Assembly (NCBI GenBank): GCA_037576195.1
Contig: CM075104.1
Span: forward strand, 5,214,775-5,278,774
Length of the DNA: 64,000 bases
Direction of reading: 5' to 3'
From: Phytoseiulus persimilis
Taxonomy: Eukaryota > Arthropoda > Arachnida > Mesostigmata > Phytoseiidae
The notes under the pieces are model-generated. The model had not been told where the DNA came from, did not search any database, and saw nothing but the letters and a program-made list of their open reading frames with translations. Below are positions 48,978-62,400 of the stretch, in pieces. Within the stretch, counting starts at the first letter, position 1. The number at the start of each line of letters is the position of its first letter. Position numbers and translations under genes: made by a program.

Positions 48978-50326
48978 TTTCCGAAAACATCTCAGAGGAA
49001 GATGACATGGATGTTCTAGAATGTTGGAAATCCGTTGTCTCGGTATCTCAAAGTGATAATTTCGGAGCGCCCTCGTGGACATTGATGTGACTGAAACGAA
49101 TATGAGCCATACCCCGGAAAAAGCCTTAGTCCAATTTTCGGATCCCGAGAGAAATATGAGCCGTGGCTTATTTTATGGAGAACACGGTAGCTCTTGCTCG
49201 GTTTTTTTTAGCGCCACATTCTGGGAACTCCTCGATACCAACATCTCCCAACCTCACGAGCAGTACGTGGAAGGCGCCCGTTATCGGATGCTCACTGGAA
49301 GTACGTTCGCAGTGACTGCTGACTCGGAGTTTCAGCGGGAAATGAGAAATCCACGGCTCCACGTTGAGAGTAGAGAGGGTTTGCGTCACATACGCTCCGA
49401 AGCTGAGTTGTGCGATCATACTGGTCTCAAGCGCTTATGGTCGTTCCGGGACCACGGTGAACTTTTTCCCGCGGCGGCGGAATCTTCCCGAAAATGGTGT
49501 AACTTTCGGCCGACCGAATATATGGTTGCGATTCTGGGGTGGGTGTTGTTGCATTAGCATTGAGCAGGTTGGCGACTTCGTTCCTCATTTCGTATTCCGG
49601 ATCGGCAGCGTCCACAAACCCTTCCGGTCGTCAGAGGCATCCGTTCCCTCTTTCTTCTGGCCGGGTTTCGTTGGTTCCCAGACCGGGTAGGAAAAGCTCG
49701 ATGGTGCCCAATGGGAACGTGTGTCCGAATTCCCTTATTTACAACCTTCGCCGAGTCTGAACTCTGTCCGCATACTCTCGCGTCACCAGTTATTTGCTGC
49801 GACGGCGCCTTCTGCGAAACTGTCAACCACTGCAGTTAGTCAGTGAAAGCAGTGGATTTTCAGTGACGCAGCGCAACTCCCCCCCCTGCTACTCTTCTGC
49901 CTTCATCTCTTTTTGGCCCACATCGCTACGCTGTCTCCTTTGTTAGGTGTTCAAACTCTCCACTCGGTCACTGGGCACAGCTCAAGAATGTGGCAACTGC
50001 GCGTTATATTACCATGGACAGTCAGCGGATGTCGTCCTGTTTCTCATAAAATAGTTACAGGGTCGGCACAGCGAGCCGTCCCCGGACGAGGGTTGCATCG
50101 CCACTCCCAGGCGAACAGTTCGCCGAGTTCCCGTGAGCCAATACTCCTCTGATTCCGGAACCGTTCGTCGGTGAGCTCCCGTCGGCCGGGACTCCATTGA
50201 TCCGGAGTCAGCATACTGTTTGTTGACTGGCAACCTAATTCCTGAGGAGGCTTTCGAGTTGATGAGGTCTCGCGCTTTCGTGAGCGCCACGCCAAGCCTC
50301 CCTCCCAGAAGTGCTCGGAGCTCGTC
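48978..50326. other. intergenic stretch upstream of the receptor gene
   Basis: A 160-codon plus-strand frame (49075-49557) has no recognised domain. The sequence ATATGAGCC occurs at about 48247, 49098 and 49156, that is on both sides of the pogo fragment. The promoter of the gustatory-receptor-like gene should lie towards the right end; I see no convincing TATA box. An AGTCAGTG/TCAGTG cluster at about 49836-49866 resembles arthropod initiator elements but is too degenerate to call. Confidence 0.4.
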
Positions 50327-53300
50327 ATGGACACCTTCTACAGGACCGCACTCAGACTGCATAAAACGGCGCTGTACATAAAGCGGTGAGTCGAGAAACT
50401 TCGTACAACTCCAATGAATCGCAGAGTCGATGTCTTCCGTGAATTCGTTCGATATCAGTCCCTCCCGATTCGCGGCGCGTCGCGATGATCAATAGGAATG
50501 ACAGGAGCCACTAATGATGGCACGCAGACGATAAGGCGTCCAGATCAGGGTTTCAATTAATGATTCCGCGGAACCGAGCGAGCGAGGACGGTGAGCATCG
50601 CGACGGGGAAGTTCTGATCTTCCGAGCCACAGCCGCTCCGCTCCCTGTTCCACTCCAACTCGATGTTTGCAGTTGCCAACCTGACCAACCGTTCGGAAAT
50701 GGTCGAGGGACGTGGAGGTGGTGGCACCGACGGCAACGGAAGAAGCGCAATCTGACCGACCGCACATTCTGGTCGATTGCCTTCCATCAACATGCTCGGT
50801 TATTATTTTTTGGGAGGTCGCGTGCGCTTTGTCGTCGCCCTCGTCGTCGTGAACATCGACGGTCACGTTCTCCCGGACACCGCGCGGCACCCACTCATAT
50901 CGGCTGCCAGAAGCGACTGCGTGCCGCTCCCGACCGTGGCAATCTGGCGAATCTCCCACGATTTCGCTCGGCTGCTCCTCTCGGGTCCGCTCCCCGTAGC
51001 CATCTTGGCCCGAGGATGTTTGTGGCGTGCGGGAAAGCTACTACAGTTCTGACGTGTCTAATAAAACGAACAATTCGTATTGAACGATGGAAGGGCTGGG
51101 TCGGCTTCCGAGTCAGGGGAGCAGCTAGCTTAATCCCACGACCGAGTCGCGGAATCCTGGGAAGCTCCTGGCGTGCCGAGGTCGAAACGCTGAGATTCTC
51201 GTCCCGTGCCCCTTCAGAAGAGTTCCGAACCGAGTTGGTGAGCATTCGCAGAGCGCGAAAGCCTCGAAGGATAAACTCAGCGACAAAGACACTTTGGTGG
51301 CCGTGGCAGCTTCACTCAGGATCGTCGGCGTTTACGTCGTCGCACAAACGTCAAGTTCGGTAAGAGAGAAATCCACTTATTTCCGTATGCTCGATAGCTC
51401 TAGACTACTAGAATGCCATCTCGTTCAGCTGTTTGCTTCGTGTTCTCGATATACTCTTGGAACTGATTCTGAGATCAGTTCGAGATCTTCTCCCGCTGGA
51501 ACAGTTTGAAGGGCGCTCCCCAATGGGCCCAACAGAGAAAAGAACGTCCGCAAACTTTGAAAAATCCCGCGCCCATTTCTTGCGAGGGCCCCGCTCTAGC
51601 CAAGATCGATCCTTGACCTCAATCGTTCGTTGTAGTTCCAGGACCCTGCTCCGAGACCCGATGTTGCAGAGGCATGAGCTGTGCGACGGACAGTTGTAAC
51701 TTGAAGCCGTTTTGTCACGAGGAAAATTATATTTCAGGTGTTGAAAACGTTCAGTGTGGGGTTCCCCCTGCTGAGCGTGGTTTTCCAACTCTCAAATATA
51801 GGACTCGTTGTGTTCGGATTGGTGCACAGTACATTCCAGGTAGGCCCTCTACTGAATTTCTTTGATTCCGCTGTGATTCGTGAGAGCACAGGCAAACCGC
51901 GTTCCGCGCTCCTGGGGCGGTCACAGGTGATCCGACAGGCCGCCCTGGTCATGTTTAATGATTCCTAGTCGACGTTCCATATCTCTTCGATGATGACTCT
52001 ATCATACGGTAACCGAAGGGGAGACTGAGAGCGCGCACACCGCGGTCGCCGAGCAAAGACGCAGATTGCTCCTCGGTACTTTGTTGCAATTTTTTTACAC
52101 TCTCCTACCGTGAATACCCGCCAGCTGCGAGGCTCCGCCCGGACATCCCTTGGACGAATTACCCGAAACAGAGAGGAATCCCGAGATTGCATGTGTGTCC
52201 GGCAAGATACGCGTCACCGCTAATTTTTTCCTGAGTCCAGCGGAACTATTCTTCCATCATCTTTTGAGAGCCTGGATAGGCGCCTCCAACCGGTCGGCAC
52301 TCGGACAGCCGAAGCACGTAAGGTGTCCGATACGAGAGACCTGAGGGAGCCAGTCCGGCCGTTCCCGCAAACGAAGAGATCGTACCTGGGAGAAGAGGGT
52401 TGACGGGAGCTTTTCCTGTAGGAATCGAAGCTATCCGCGCTGTAGACAGGCCCCAACCCTCTTGACCGCCCGTCTGGTTCCCAAGCACAAATGTCCTTTC
52501 GTTGTATTCCACATTATTCCCCGCGGTCATGATATGCGTGCTTTGGAGCGGGGAGGCTCGCATGGGGGAAGGCGTGACTTGTTCCCACTGAGTCCCTTCA
52601 TTCGAACACGGAACTCATCGAAGCCCACCGATCGACGATTCGTATACCTACCTCGGAGAACGGGAACCGATGTCACCGGGATAAACGATTTGGCGTGAGC
52701 TGCACAGCTTTCGAGAAGAAACGCATTCTCAGAAATATGAGGCAGCGCTTCTGGAACGAGGCCCTCCAGAGAACAGGACTTGTGAGAACCCGGTGAGAAG
52801 ATATGCCACTCATTTCTACCAGAGACACTGGAAATCGAAGCTGATGCGCACTGGGAGAACAAGAGTCCACCGAAGATTGTGTGCGGATGAATACGTGCGC
52901 GGAGACCGACGTGATTGAAAACTCCCCCACCCGGGGTCTGGGCGCGCCGCGGTTCTACGACAGTTTGCTAAAGCTGTCGTAATTATTCGCTCATCCATTA
53001 TGGAATGCTCCAGGACAGCGGAAATCGTTGAGCCAACGAGGCCCGACTGAAGATGAGGTGTACATATTTATCAAGCGGCTGTGTTTACCATTCATTGAGG
53101 TCGTCGTCGTCCTGCGTAGAGAAGCAGACGAGCTCATGAAACGACCCGAGGGAGGAGGACTGAAAGGCACGAACAGCTCGAAACAAACGACGCTTAATAC
53201 ATCATTCACTGTTTTAGTTCGTCCAATTTTTCCCGTGTGGCCTTTCATCTTACACTGATGTCGAGTGACACGTCTCCGAACTTCCCTCTGGCAAACACTT

Positions 53301-56168
53301 TCTTCCCGCTCGGGGCTCATCCGAAAATGGCAGTCGGAACGGGACTAACCGGTTCCATGCTCGTCTCTCGTAGGGCTTCCTCCTGTCTCAACTGTCGCAG
53401 CTACTCTCGTCGGTATGCGCCCTGATCTGCTCTGTGACTCTACTGTGCTCGGGTCGTCGCCTGAATTGGATACGGATCCGATCCATATCTCTATTAGCGA
53501 GTCTTCCCGATCGAGGGGAGTCTTGTTCGTTTGCCGTCGTTTCGCTCGTCGTCGTGGGCTGGATCTATATGATGGCGCGTTTCGTGGCCTTGGGTTGGGT
53601 GCTCAACAATCAGATGCCTCGAGAGGCGTATAAGGTACGTATGCTTACGGAGCGTCTGTCCGACGCGGCTTGGCGTCATCATCGGCCCCGACAGATAAGT
53701 TCGGCGGTATGAATGGGGATAGTAGTCACGAATGAATCGGTGAATTCGGGTTTATCGATGGTTCCTCTGTCTTTTCCAGAACGTCTACGGGGTGGAAGCA
53801 CCGCATTCCTCGAACCCGAGGACGCTGCTGTTGCTGGTGGGGCTGTATTGGTACTTGAACAATCTTTTTACGAACGGGACGCTGGTGTTCGTTCCGATCT
53901 ACTATATGGCCTTTTGTATCGTGTTGGCTCATTCGTTCAGCGTTCACTGCCGCAGACTGAAGTCAATGCAGAGGAGCCTCGCCAGATGTGAGTTCCACTG
54001 AATGTCATCCAGCTCCGATCTGTGTTCCGCTGGAGCCGCGTGAGGGTTTCCCGAAAAGAGATGATTCCTCGAGGCCGCCCCGTCGATAGAGAGGGGTCGT
54101 TACGAGAAAGGGCGAATGGAAGACGCCTCAACGTAAGAGAGTGCACATCTGTCGATACACCTTCAGAATCAGTAAGGACCCGGGTCCGCAGACCTCGTAT
54201 TCCTCTGACTCAAAGGATCACTCACGGATGAGGACGCTCATGAAACAATTCCCTCGAGTGTCTACGCCGCAAGTTTGAGCCGAGCTCGGGAACTCCCGTC
54301 GTTACCGACAGGGTTCCTTGAATCCACAGAGCGTAGGTTCAGAGGAGGCGATTCGTAACCTTTCACGACCTAAATGTCTGTCAGGACCGTATTCGGGCTC
54401 TGATAGCCTTCGGAGTCGGAAGTTTTGCCCTTCAAAGCTCCTTCGAGTCAGTGATGCTCTCACTCGGGGCAAAATTTATCCGTTGAAGAGCCCCATTTCG
54501 TCGGTTTCCGCCGCGGGACCGCATTTTGGGAAATGATCGTGCACGAGCTGGGGACACAGCTGGATGTCGTCTGTGGTTGCGAAGCCCGTGTGGATCGAAA
54601 TCATTCTGCGTCGATCAATCTCATTATATTTAATGAATTCCAGTGATGGTCGCCGATGATTTGGCGAACATAAGGGCTTTCTACGAAAGGGTTTGTGCGT
54701 TGGCGCTCGATGTCAATCGCGCGTTTGGTAGAATCGTCTTCGCTTGGTACATCAAGATCGTTCTCAGTATCTGCGTGGATTTCACGCAGCTATTCAGGTC
54801 AGTGCGGGTCGAAAGTTTAACTAAAACCCGACACTCCCCCCTTATTCCTTGCTTCGTCTCACCGGCGGCGATTCCCTGTGGCTTGACTGGCTCATATCTC
54901 AGGATTAGTTCGCGAATCTCATGTTTGAACGCATTAGTTTAATTTCCGAAACGTTGTGTACGTTCAACTTTTCGCTCCTTCTTTCTTTGCCTGAATATCA
55001 CGTACCTCTAGCCCGATCGGAGACAACGCCGAAGCAACGTCGAGCGCTATCAGCGGGTGATCTTGTGAAGGGAAAACTAATCTCTTGCTCTCTCATGCTT
55101 GCACGCAGCGATCATGAATTGCTCGATTCGGCCAGGCAGGAGGAAACTTTCCTCTTCAGTTTGAGGGTTATCTACTCGTTCCTCACATTCCTGGGCACCT
55201 GTATCGCGGCCGCGCAGGTATCCGAGAACGCCTCGCGACCCTTGCCCATACTCCACACCTTGACACTGCGGTCATCTCGTCTAGACATGAACACCAAGAT
55301 GGAGGCTCACTTCTTCTTGTCACGGTACTTACTTTAAACTGATCTTTGAGTTCTTATTCCTGTGCTGATATTAGTTGTCTTAGAGAACTGTGCGTGACCC
55401 CGGAGTATTCACCCTCGTCACATCGGAGTCTCGACACAGGCCAGACGATCCGCTGAAAGTTCAAGGCCGGATGCGTCATCCCCAATGAGAGCGTTGACCA
55501 AGCGTTAAGCGTCGGATGATGTATCCGAGAACACGGTCTCTCTTAGTGAGCTTTGCGATGGGAATTGGATAGATATTCGTTCTTGGTAATTCTCTAATGG
55601 CCGGCACAATGAGAGAGCGCCTTAGGCTTTCGCGCCGTTGACAAAGCTCCTTCAGAATGGTTAGCGCAGCGGTGACATCGAGACGTTGACCTCCACTCCA
55701 TGGCATCCGTGGTGTCATCGAGAAGACGGGCCGCTCTATAAAATGGAGGGGAGAGGGCGCAAAGCTGCTTTTACCAGCTTTGTTGACGGGGAGAATACTC
55801 ATTTCTTGCTTGGCATGGATCGTCCACAGACCATCCTACAAAGGGTTTTCCTGGAAGCTCTTATCGAAAATCATTGCATGGCAGTCCGAATGTCGATGTC
55901 CATGGAGGGCCGGACGACCGGAAGTATCTCCCACAGTTTTTCACCGTCGGAACCGCTCGATTTCAGACTAACCGCCTCGCCGGTCGTGTTGACCGGATGG
56001 GACTTCTTCGTCATCAGTCGCAGCTTCATTCTGAGCGTGGCGGCTGCGCTAACAACATACATTGTGATCATGATCCAAATGAATCCGAAGGCGATGCGGA
56101 CAATCAACCGGTTGGTTTCGACGGCACTGAACTCGACGACGAATTCTACGAGCGTTTCTAATGATTGA
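50327..56168 (+). CDS. gustatory-receptor-like 7TM protein (7tm_7), 8 exons
   Basis: Exons: 50327-50385, 51320-51359, 51738-51839, 53374-53634, 53780-53987, 54644-54797, 55109-55324, 55967-56168. All introns are GT-AG, phases 2,0,0,0,1,2,2, total 1242 nt (413 residues), the usual size for the family. The start is the only in-frame ATG after a stop, with a GTCATGG context. Residues 1-33 form a basic, amphipathic cytoplasmic N-terminus. Membrane segments lie at about 41-62, 70-92, 119-144, 188-209, 254-274, 289-311 and 359-385. The last contains TYIVIMIQ (377-384), the family signature TYhhhhhQ, followed by Met instead of the usual Phe. It is preceded by LTGWDFFVISRSFILSV, the typical lead-in. 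Members are ligand-gated cation channel subunits with inverted topology in chemosensory or other neurons. The ligand cannot be inferred. Exons 1-2 are short and are the least certain part. No stop or frameshift is needed, so it looks intact. Confidence 0.85.
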
Positions 56169-56421
56169 TGAACCTGTTAACCCAACATGACATCATGGCC
56201 GCGACCTCTCTGATCGAGGCCGCCTGCGTCATCAACGCGAACCTGCCCTCAACCTGACCACGGGACCGTGCAGTCGACCCGTTGGAGCACCGTAAGGCTC
56301 TTTTTTTCAAGATACAGAGAGAGAGAGAGACAGGTTCCCACCTAAGACGTCTCGTCTGCTTTTGTTCTGAGACCGGGTCAGACGGGGCTACTGCTCAGTC
56401 AGACAAATCGCTGTCTTTTGG

Positions 56422-56427
56422 AATAAA
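56422..56427 (+). terminator. candidate poly(A) signal of the receptor gene
   Basis: AATAAA lies 254 bp after the stop codon at 56168 and is followed 40-70 bases later by a G/T-rich stretch (TATGGTGTAGTTGG), as expected for a cleavage and polyadenylation site. Confidence 0.5.
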
Positions 56428-59400
56428 TGGAAACCGGGGATTTCCTTGATTCAGGCGCTCCGCATCCTGATATGGTGTAGTTGGAGGGGAAGGAGGGGTC
56501 AATCCAGTCGGGGCTCAGAGCAATGCGCACAGGATGGAGACCGGGATTCCGAGCCTGTCTAACCTCTCCCTCGTTTGATCTTCTTCCCGGACTTGAAGAA
56601 CACCGCCCCTTGACCCGAAGATGATAGACATCGGGTAGCTGCGGTTTGTGTGATCGTCATCTCTTCTAGACCGAATGCTAAGAGTCGTTCCAGCTTATCG
56701 TCAGCTTTAGAACCAAAAAAAAACAGCCGACCGTGACATTCCAATCACCGGAATCTTGGGGCGAAGAAAAGCCCTTTGATACTCCTCTACAAGGAAGTGC
56801 GCCCAAGCGTGCGCGCGGTGGCGTTCGTGAGCTGGTTCACGCGAGGAAATATTCCGAGTGACGTAGACCGGTCGGCGCTGTTCGGTGGAGCGCACAATCT
56901 GAGCTCCTCGAAATCACACGACCCCGTTCGCGAGGCTCGGGAGATCACTCCGAGAATTCTGACTGACGAACCCGCGGTACAAATGCGGGGCGATCGTCAG
57001 CTTCCCCAGACCGGGATCGGTGAAGCTCGTCCTCTGGGAAGAGCAGAAAAACGATGATAGAAGCACGGAGAGAAATCAAGTGCACCGCTGCAATCAGGAC
57101 CAGATGAATCGGGGTCAAGCACGCGTCAAACCCGATAGGAGAGCGACTCCGCGAGCAAACCACAAGTGAAACGACAGTCTAGCTGACGTGCCAGCTCGAT
57201 CGCAGCGTCATATCTCACGCTGGTGCATTAGCCTCGAGAGTAATTTCGTAGCGTGCCGATTCTCACGCTCCTGCTCGTATTCATCCAGTGACTTCTGGCG
57301 ATGATACTTCCTTCCTCGAGCATCCGAAACGGATACGCTCCCCGCGCGACAGGAAAGCGGAGCCACAGTGATTCTCGAGCGATCGAACCCACTTTCCGTT
57401 AGCATGATATTTAGTTTGAAGGGTAGTTTTACGAGGAGTCTTGCCGAAGTTACCCAGCTGGGAGAAACCTGGGCGAAGGGCTTCCGATTGAAGATGGGAA
57501 CTAGCTTCTGGGAATCACTAACCCTAGCAATTGCATGATGCCAAGCGATACCCTGAATCAACGTCCTCGAAGGGTCTTTTGAAAACTTCGATTTTCTCAA
57601 CCTGAGAGCCGAGGAGTTTTGAATCCAGAAGTTCGATGGAATGTGGAATGAAAGGAAACATCATCGGAAGCTCAAGTTCTTCAGAAGGATATCCGTGACC
57701 GCTCCTCATTTCGACTTGTCTTCAGACAGGAAATGCGCTGACATAAACCCGAAAAATCAATCGAAAGGATGTTTGATAACATTGTCGTCACATCGTCACA
57801 AATTACTTGCTCAGCCTCCACCGCTAGTGATATTTCTTCTTCCTGAAATGAAAGCGCGTTGAGATATCTGGAAGGATCCCCATTTTCTGAGACGCCAAGC
57901 TTCTCCTTGAAACTGATCCTGCCTCGTACGTTCTTGTCGTAAACGCTAGATCTTCGAGTCGTTCTAACCCAAAATACAGTAAAGTGGCCCAAATATTCGA
58001 TGGTTTCCACGAGCCTACAAGCACGCGTGGGACCGATAATGTTCCGCTGTTCTTCAAACCGATATTCCTAGCAGGAAATCCTCGTCCTCAACAACCGGAA
58101 GCTTCGAGCCAAGCATCCTCTGGTCCGTCGTCCCCGCTCAACGCTCAATTTCCCCCCCCCCCCGAAAAAAACTGCGCCATTGTCCGATACCTGCTCGAAG
58201 TCGCCGCGAAGAGCAATCACCTGGCCCTCAGCCGGCTGAAGCAGACGACTCATAACTCCCGCAAACGTTGACGATTCGATATTGAGGAGTTTTTCCCCTC
58301 AGAGCGATGAGATTTCATCCGCTAACATCTCACGGCTATCGCCGTAGAGGCAACTGCTCCTCAACTATATTCCGAAAATCGAGGCAAGACAGAAGTTCTC
58401 ACTGATCTCTTCAGCTCATTTTCGCAGAGGATGAGATTGTTCGACGTCTTCGGATTGGCTTCCTATTTACCTGCTCGGGCCTGCAAGGATCCTTCATGGA
58501 CCGTCATTCGCCTTGTGAATTGAAAAAAATTAGGCGGTCGGCGTGAGGATTGTGTGGAGCTGTGGAAAAACAGTGTCGTCTTGATCGTCGCCCACAGCAG
58601 CTACGATGACCATCCATCGTCATTGGTAGAGAAATAGATGATCACTCAGAGTCTGGATTCGTCGTCGTGGAATCCACCGATCTCAATCTCTCCGTGCCGA
58701 TCTCGATCTCAGCCGCGCTCTCAATGGGGAGCAACGAGGTAGTGTCCTCAAGAGGGAAGACGATTTTCCGGGATATCGGACACCATAGTACCAGGCAGAG
58801 TATTCTGGAAACGATTCGTCTGGTGGCCAGAACAAAGAGCCACGGACGGAAGTCACGCTAGTTCGCTAGCTTAGGACAAGCGATCAGCGTATCTCATGGG
58901 GAGAATTCACGCCTCGATAACGGCTCGAATTGTGCACAAGGTCTGGAATCATGGATGAGAATCAGCTTTTGCGAGTTCCTCCCGACCCGAGGGATTACGG
59001 TATGAGTCGGTAAAAACATTCAAATCATTAAGCCCGCCTAGCCGCCGGAATAAACACGTCAAAAATCATAATGCGGATGACCTGAAGGTAAGAAAGCCTC
59101 GTCACGCGCCTCCTCAGCAATTCCGACAACCACAGAGGCAAGCTCCAGAGACGGATCCCTCACCCAAGTTGGATTTGGCTTTTTAGCGTCTCAACCCAGC
59201 CGGATTGGATGATCGGACTGAAGTTTTCCGCGCGGAAGCCCGGTAATACCCGGTGGCATTTTCAAGTCGCGAATTTTCGAACCTCATTTCGTCTCGGCCG
59301 CAACTTTCAAACATCAAGAATCGCAGATGGAGGATTTTGAGGTCATTTCAGCTCGTCGCTAGAGTGTATATGATGCGAATTGGAAATTGGGAGTGTTTCC

Positions 59401-62400
59401 CAACGTGGCATATTCTCTCTACGTCTCCCTAAGAGTGAACGGGATAACGTTAAACTTGATCGGATCGGGCCCGCGCTCGACGCGCCGGAGAGAGCTGGTC
59501 ACGAGCCAGGAAACCGATTAAAGTCATCCCCCGTTCTACTCCTATTTCCTCTCGTAATTCCTCAACGAGACGGAATCGATAAAATGTCCTGTGGTGGAAA
59601 TTCCTCAGAAATGGCCGGATTCGTCGAACGTTGAGTCGCCGAGTCGATCCGGAGAGCCCGATCCGATAGAAGTCGACGTTTACCGGATCATTTTCTTGAA
59701 GACCTCGAAAAAATTGTCGTTTTTGGAAACATGCGCTGGCCACAATTTTCATCTTACCCTCTCCAACCAGGAACGAAATGACCCCCTCGGAATTCTTTGT
59801 CGCCCATTCTTCGATTTGTGAGGAGAATCCTGAAAACTGACGAAGTTACGCTCAAAACAGAATCAAACTCGGAAATTCCTGGCTCGGAAAAGCCACACCG
59901 TATATTGGCATGTCTTTTCGATGTCCATTCGGAGCGATGGTGTTCGGAACATATCGTGGACCCCTCTCGTCTAGCGGCGCAAGCGACAAATCAGCGAAGA
60001 ATTGCTGAGAATGCATTATACTGCAGAGGTTGCGTTCATTCCGAGGCCGACAACGTCCGTTCGTCCGAACGTCTCGACAACAAATGGTGATGTCTCGAAT
60101 ATCGGCATGATCCGGCCTACGTTACTGCCTTGACGTTCGCATTTGCACCTCTGCGGAAGAACGGGCGGCGGCCGGCAAACGGGGGAAAGCGGGAGGAAGA
60201 TGAACGCGCGCGTCCGTATCTCGTCGATGTCTCGGAAATTTCCACGATTTGAAAATCGGAGCGGTCGCAGGAACTGACCAGGGCGTGAACTCGAATGTCG
60301 GCGGCAACATGAAAAATCCTCGGAGCGAAGTCCGCGCTGTTGACACAGCCGTCAACGTCACGTTGGAGCTGCGTAGATCTGTTGTTCCAAGCCGCAGTCA
60401 TTGCTCCGCGGAAAACACGAAATAGCAACTCGCCCTTTGATTCGCCCGTGTACGCTGTCAATGAAACGGCTCCGAGAACAATCTTTGAAAACATTTGGAG
60501 ACGGTTCTATTCTTGAACGGGATATCGCCAGTGCCCGCTTCGTTCCCCCATTTCGTCCCTCCAGATGAGAGCTTCCATCTCCAGCTAATTCTCAGAGTCA
60601 AATATTCGCCGTCAGAAGCCTCGCGAGCCCCAATGATGCAGAAAAGTTCGACTCGGGTCTCCGATTCCAAGTTCTGTTTGCTCTCGAATTGTCCGGGCGC
60701 GCTCCCATCGTCGAACGTTCGATGAAAACCGATTTCTTCCTATGGCGTTATCAGCCAGCCGCGCATTGGAAAATTTCCCTTCGGCTAAATCAAACACTTT
60801 GGAGTGAGCTATTCGAGAAGGACGCAGAGGGGATCCCGCAAATATGCTCCGAGATGTGCCTCCGGGAGTTGGCGAAGAGCTCCAATGGATCCGTCAGAGA
60901 AACCGAGTGAGTTCAACATCGATATCACCCGTCTGCTGATCCGCCGTGCGCGGTTGAATTTGATTTTTATCTCGGAGATCTCAAACGGACTCCAAAACGC
61001 GAGGAAATGGAAAGGATAGCGGAAAACTCCCGGAGGCTTTGACTGCCGACTGTGCCTCCGCACGCACCCCAGCGATGGATCGGGGCGCACCACAAAAATG
61101 GAAAACGCCACGCCGACCGCGCGTTCGAATGGCCCGAAGGCAAGTAGATGAACTTGCGAGACGGATATGAAGAACAGAGGGAGAAGTCCTCAAGGGAGCG
61201 TGGTCAAAAGAGCGAGGATCCCGACTCGGGGATCCGATGCCCAAGGTTTCGAATGATACGGGAAGGTCAACGGGAAATAGATCCCAAATCTGTCGGATTC
61301 TCCGGCGATCTTGGGGAGCTTTGACAGAAACCCCCGAGAAGCCGACTCGCGCCGTGGGTGTTACTCCGCGAAGGGTATCCTGGAATTCGAATTCCGAGGC
61401 AGAAACCCCTGGAGCGAAGTGTTTCCACTCAATTCCGAGATATTTCGTTCATCTTCCACGATTTATCCGTTGATTCGACCTCTGATAGCACAGAAACGCC
61501 ATCGTACACCCGCAATCGGACACTCAACGATAACTGAAACAAGCTTTCAAGATCTTGGGCCCAAATGTTCGGCTCCAGTTCCCGACACTTCCCTCAACAA
61601 ATGTTGAGCACGGCCCTCCAGGGAGGGATCGCCGTGACGTAGTGGAAATCGGGTGACAGTAAGTTCGCGCCAACGCGCAGTGCCGGTCGAATGTGGTCCA
61701 TACTCGAGCGACTCACCGCGTCGAGGAAAATACGCCTCGAGACTGGCGAGTACAAGGACCAGGAATCTTTCCGAAACCATTTGCTTCTCCTCACCATGTC
61801 AGGACGTGTGCGGCAGTTCCGACTCCCGCCGCTCACGGTCTCGTTTCGTAGGCCTCCGACACCTCCTGTGCCCAAGCCTTGGGTTCCTCATTTCCGTGGC
61901 GCGGGTCGAGTAGATTCTCGGGGACAACCACTTCTTGAGTATTTTTTGTCGGGGTTCAATCAGGCTCCACACGAATCCATCGCGCCAGGCAAAAAATCGC
62001 GTACAGCATGGCTCGGTTTCGATGAAGATGCACTCCCGAACGCTGTCGACCATTGACCGAACGATTAGTAGAAGGTATCGGTGAGACTGGGATGGCCGTC
62101 TGGCTTGATACAATGTCTTCTGATTCTGATTGGTCTTTTCCGATCTGAACTTCTAATCTTCAGACTAAAAGATCTTCTTTACTTCGTCTCCGAAGCACGA
62201 GGACGAAATAGAAGACTATTGGGCGCTGGAAAGTTGACCTCCGACACGGTCAAGCACTTCGTGTTCACAAACACGCGCAGACCCCACAGCGATTCCCGAT
62301 AGGAGCAAAATGCTGCCGTCCACTTCGTAGCTGTCCGCTCGAGAACGGGCGAGTCGATGGGACTCGTGCAAAATCTCATTGACAGAGATCCCGGAATGAC

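Noticed and set aside
50560-51363. A 267-codon plus-strand frame inside the receptor gene
   Set aside because: It lies mainly in intron 1 and overlaps exon 2 in a different frame. It is Arg-rich with no domain, and several other frames are open in the same place.
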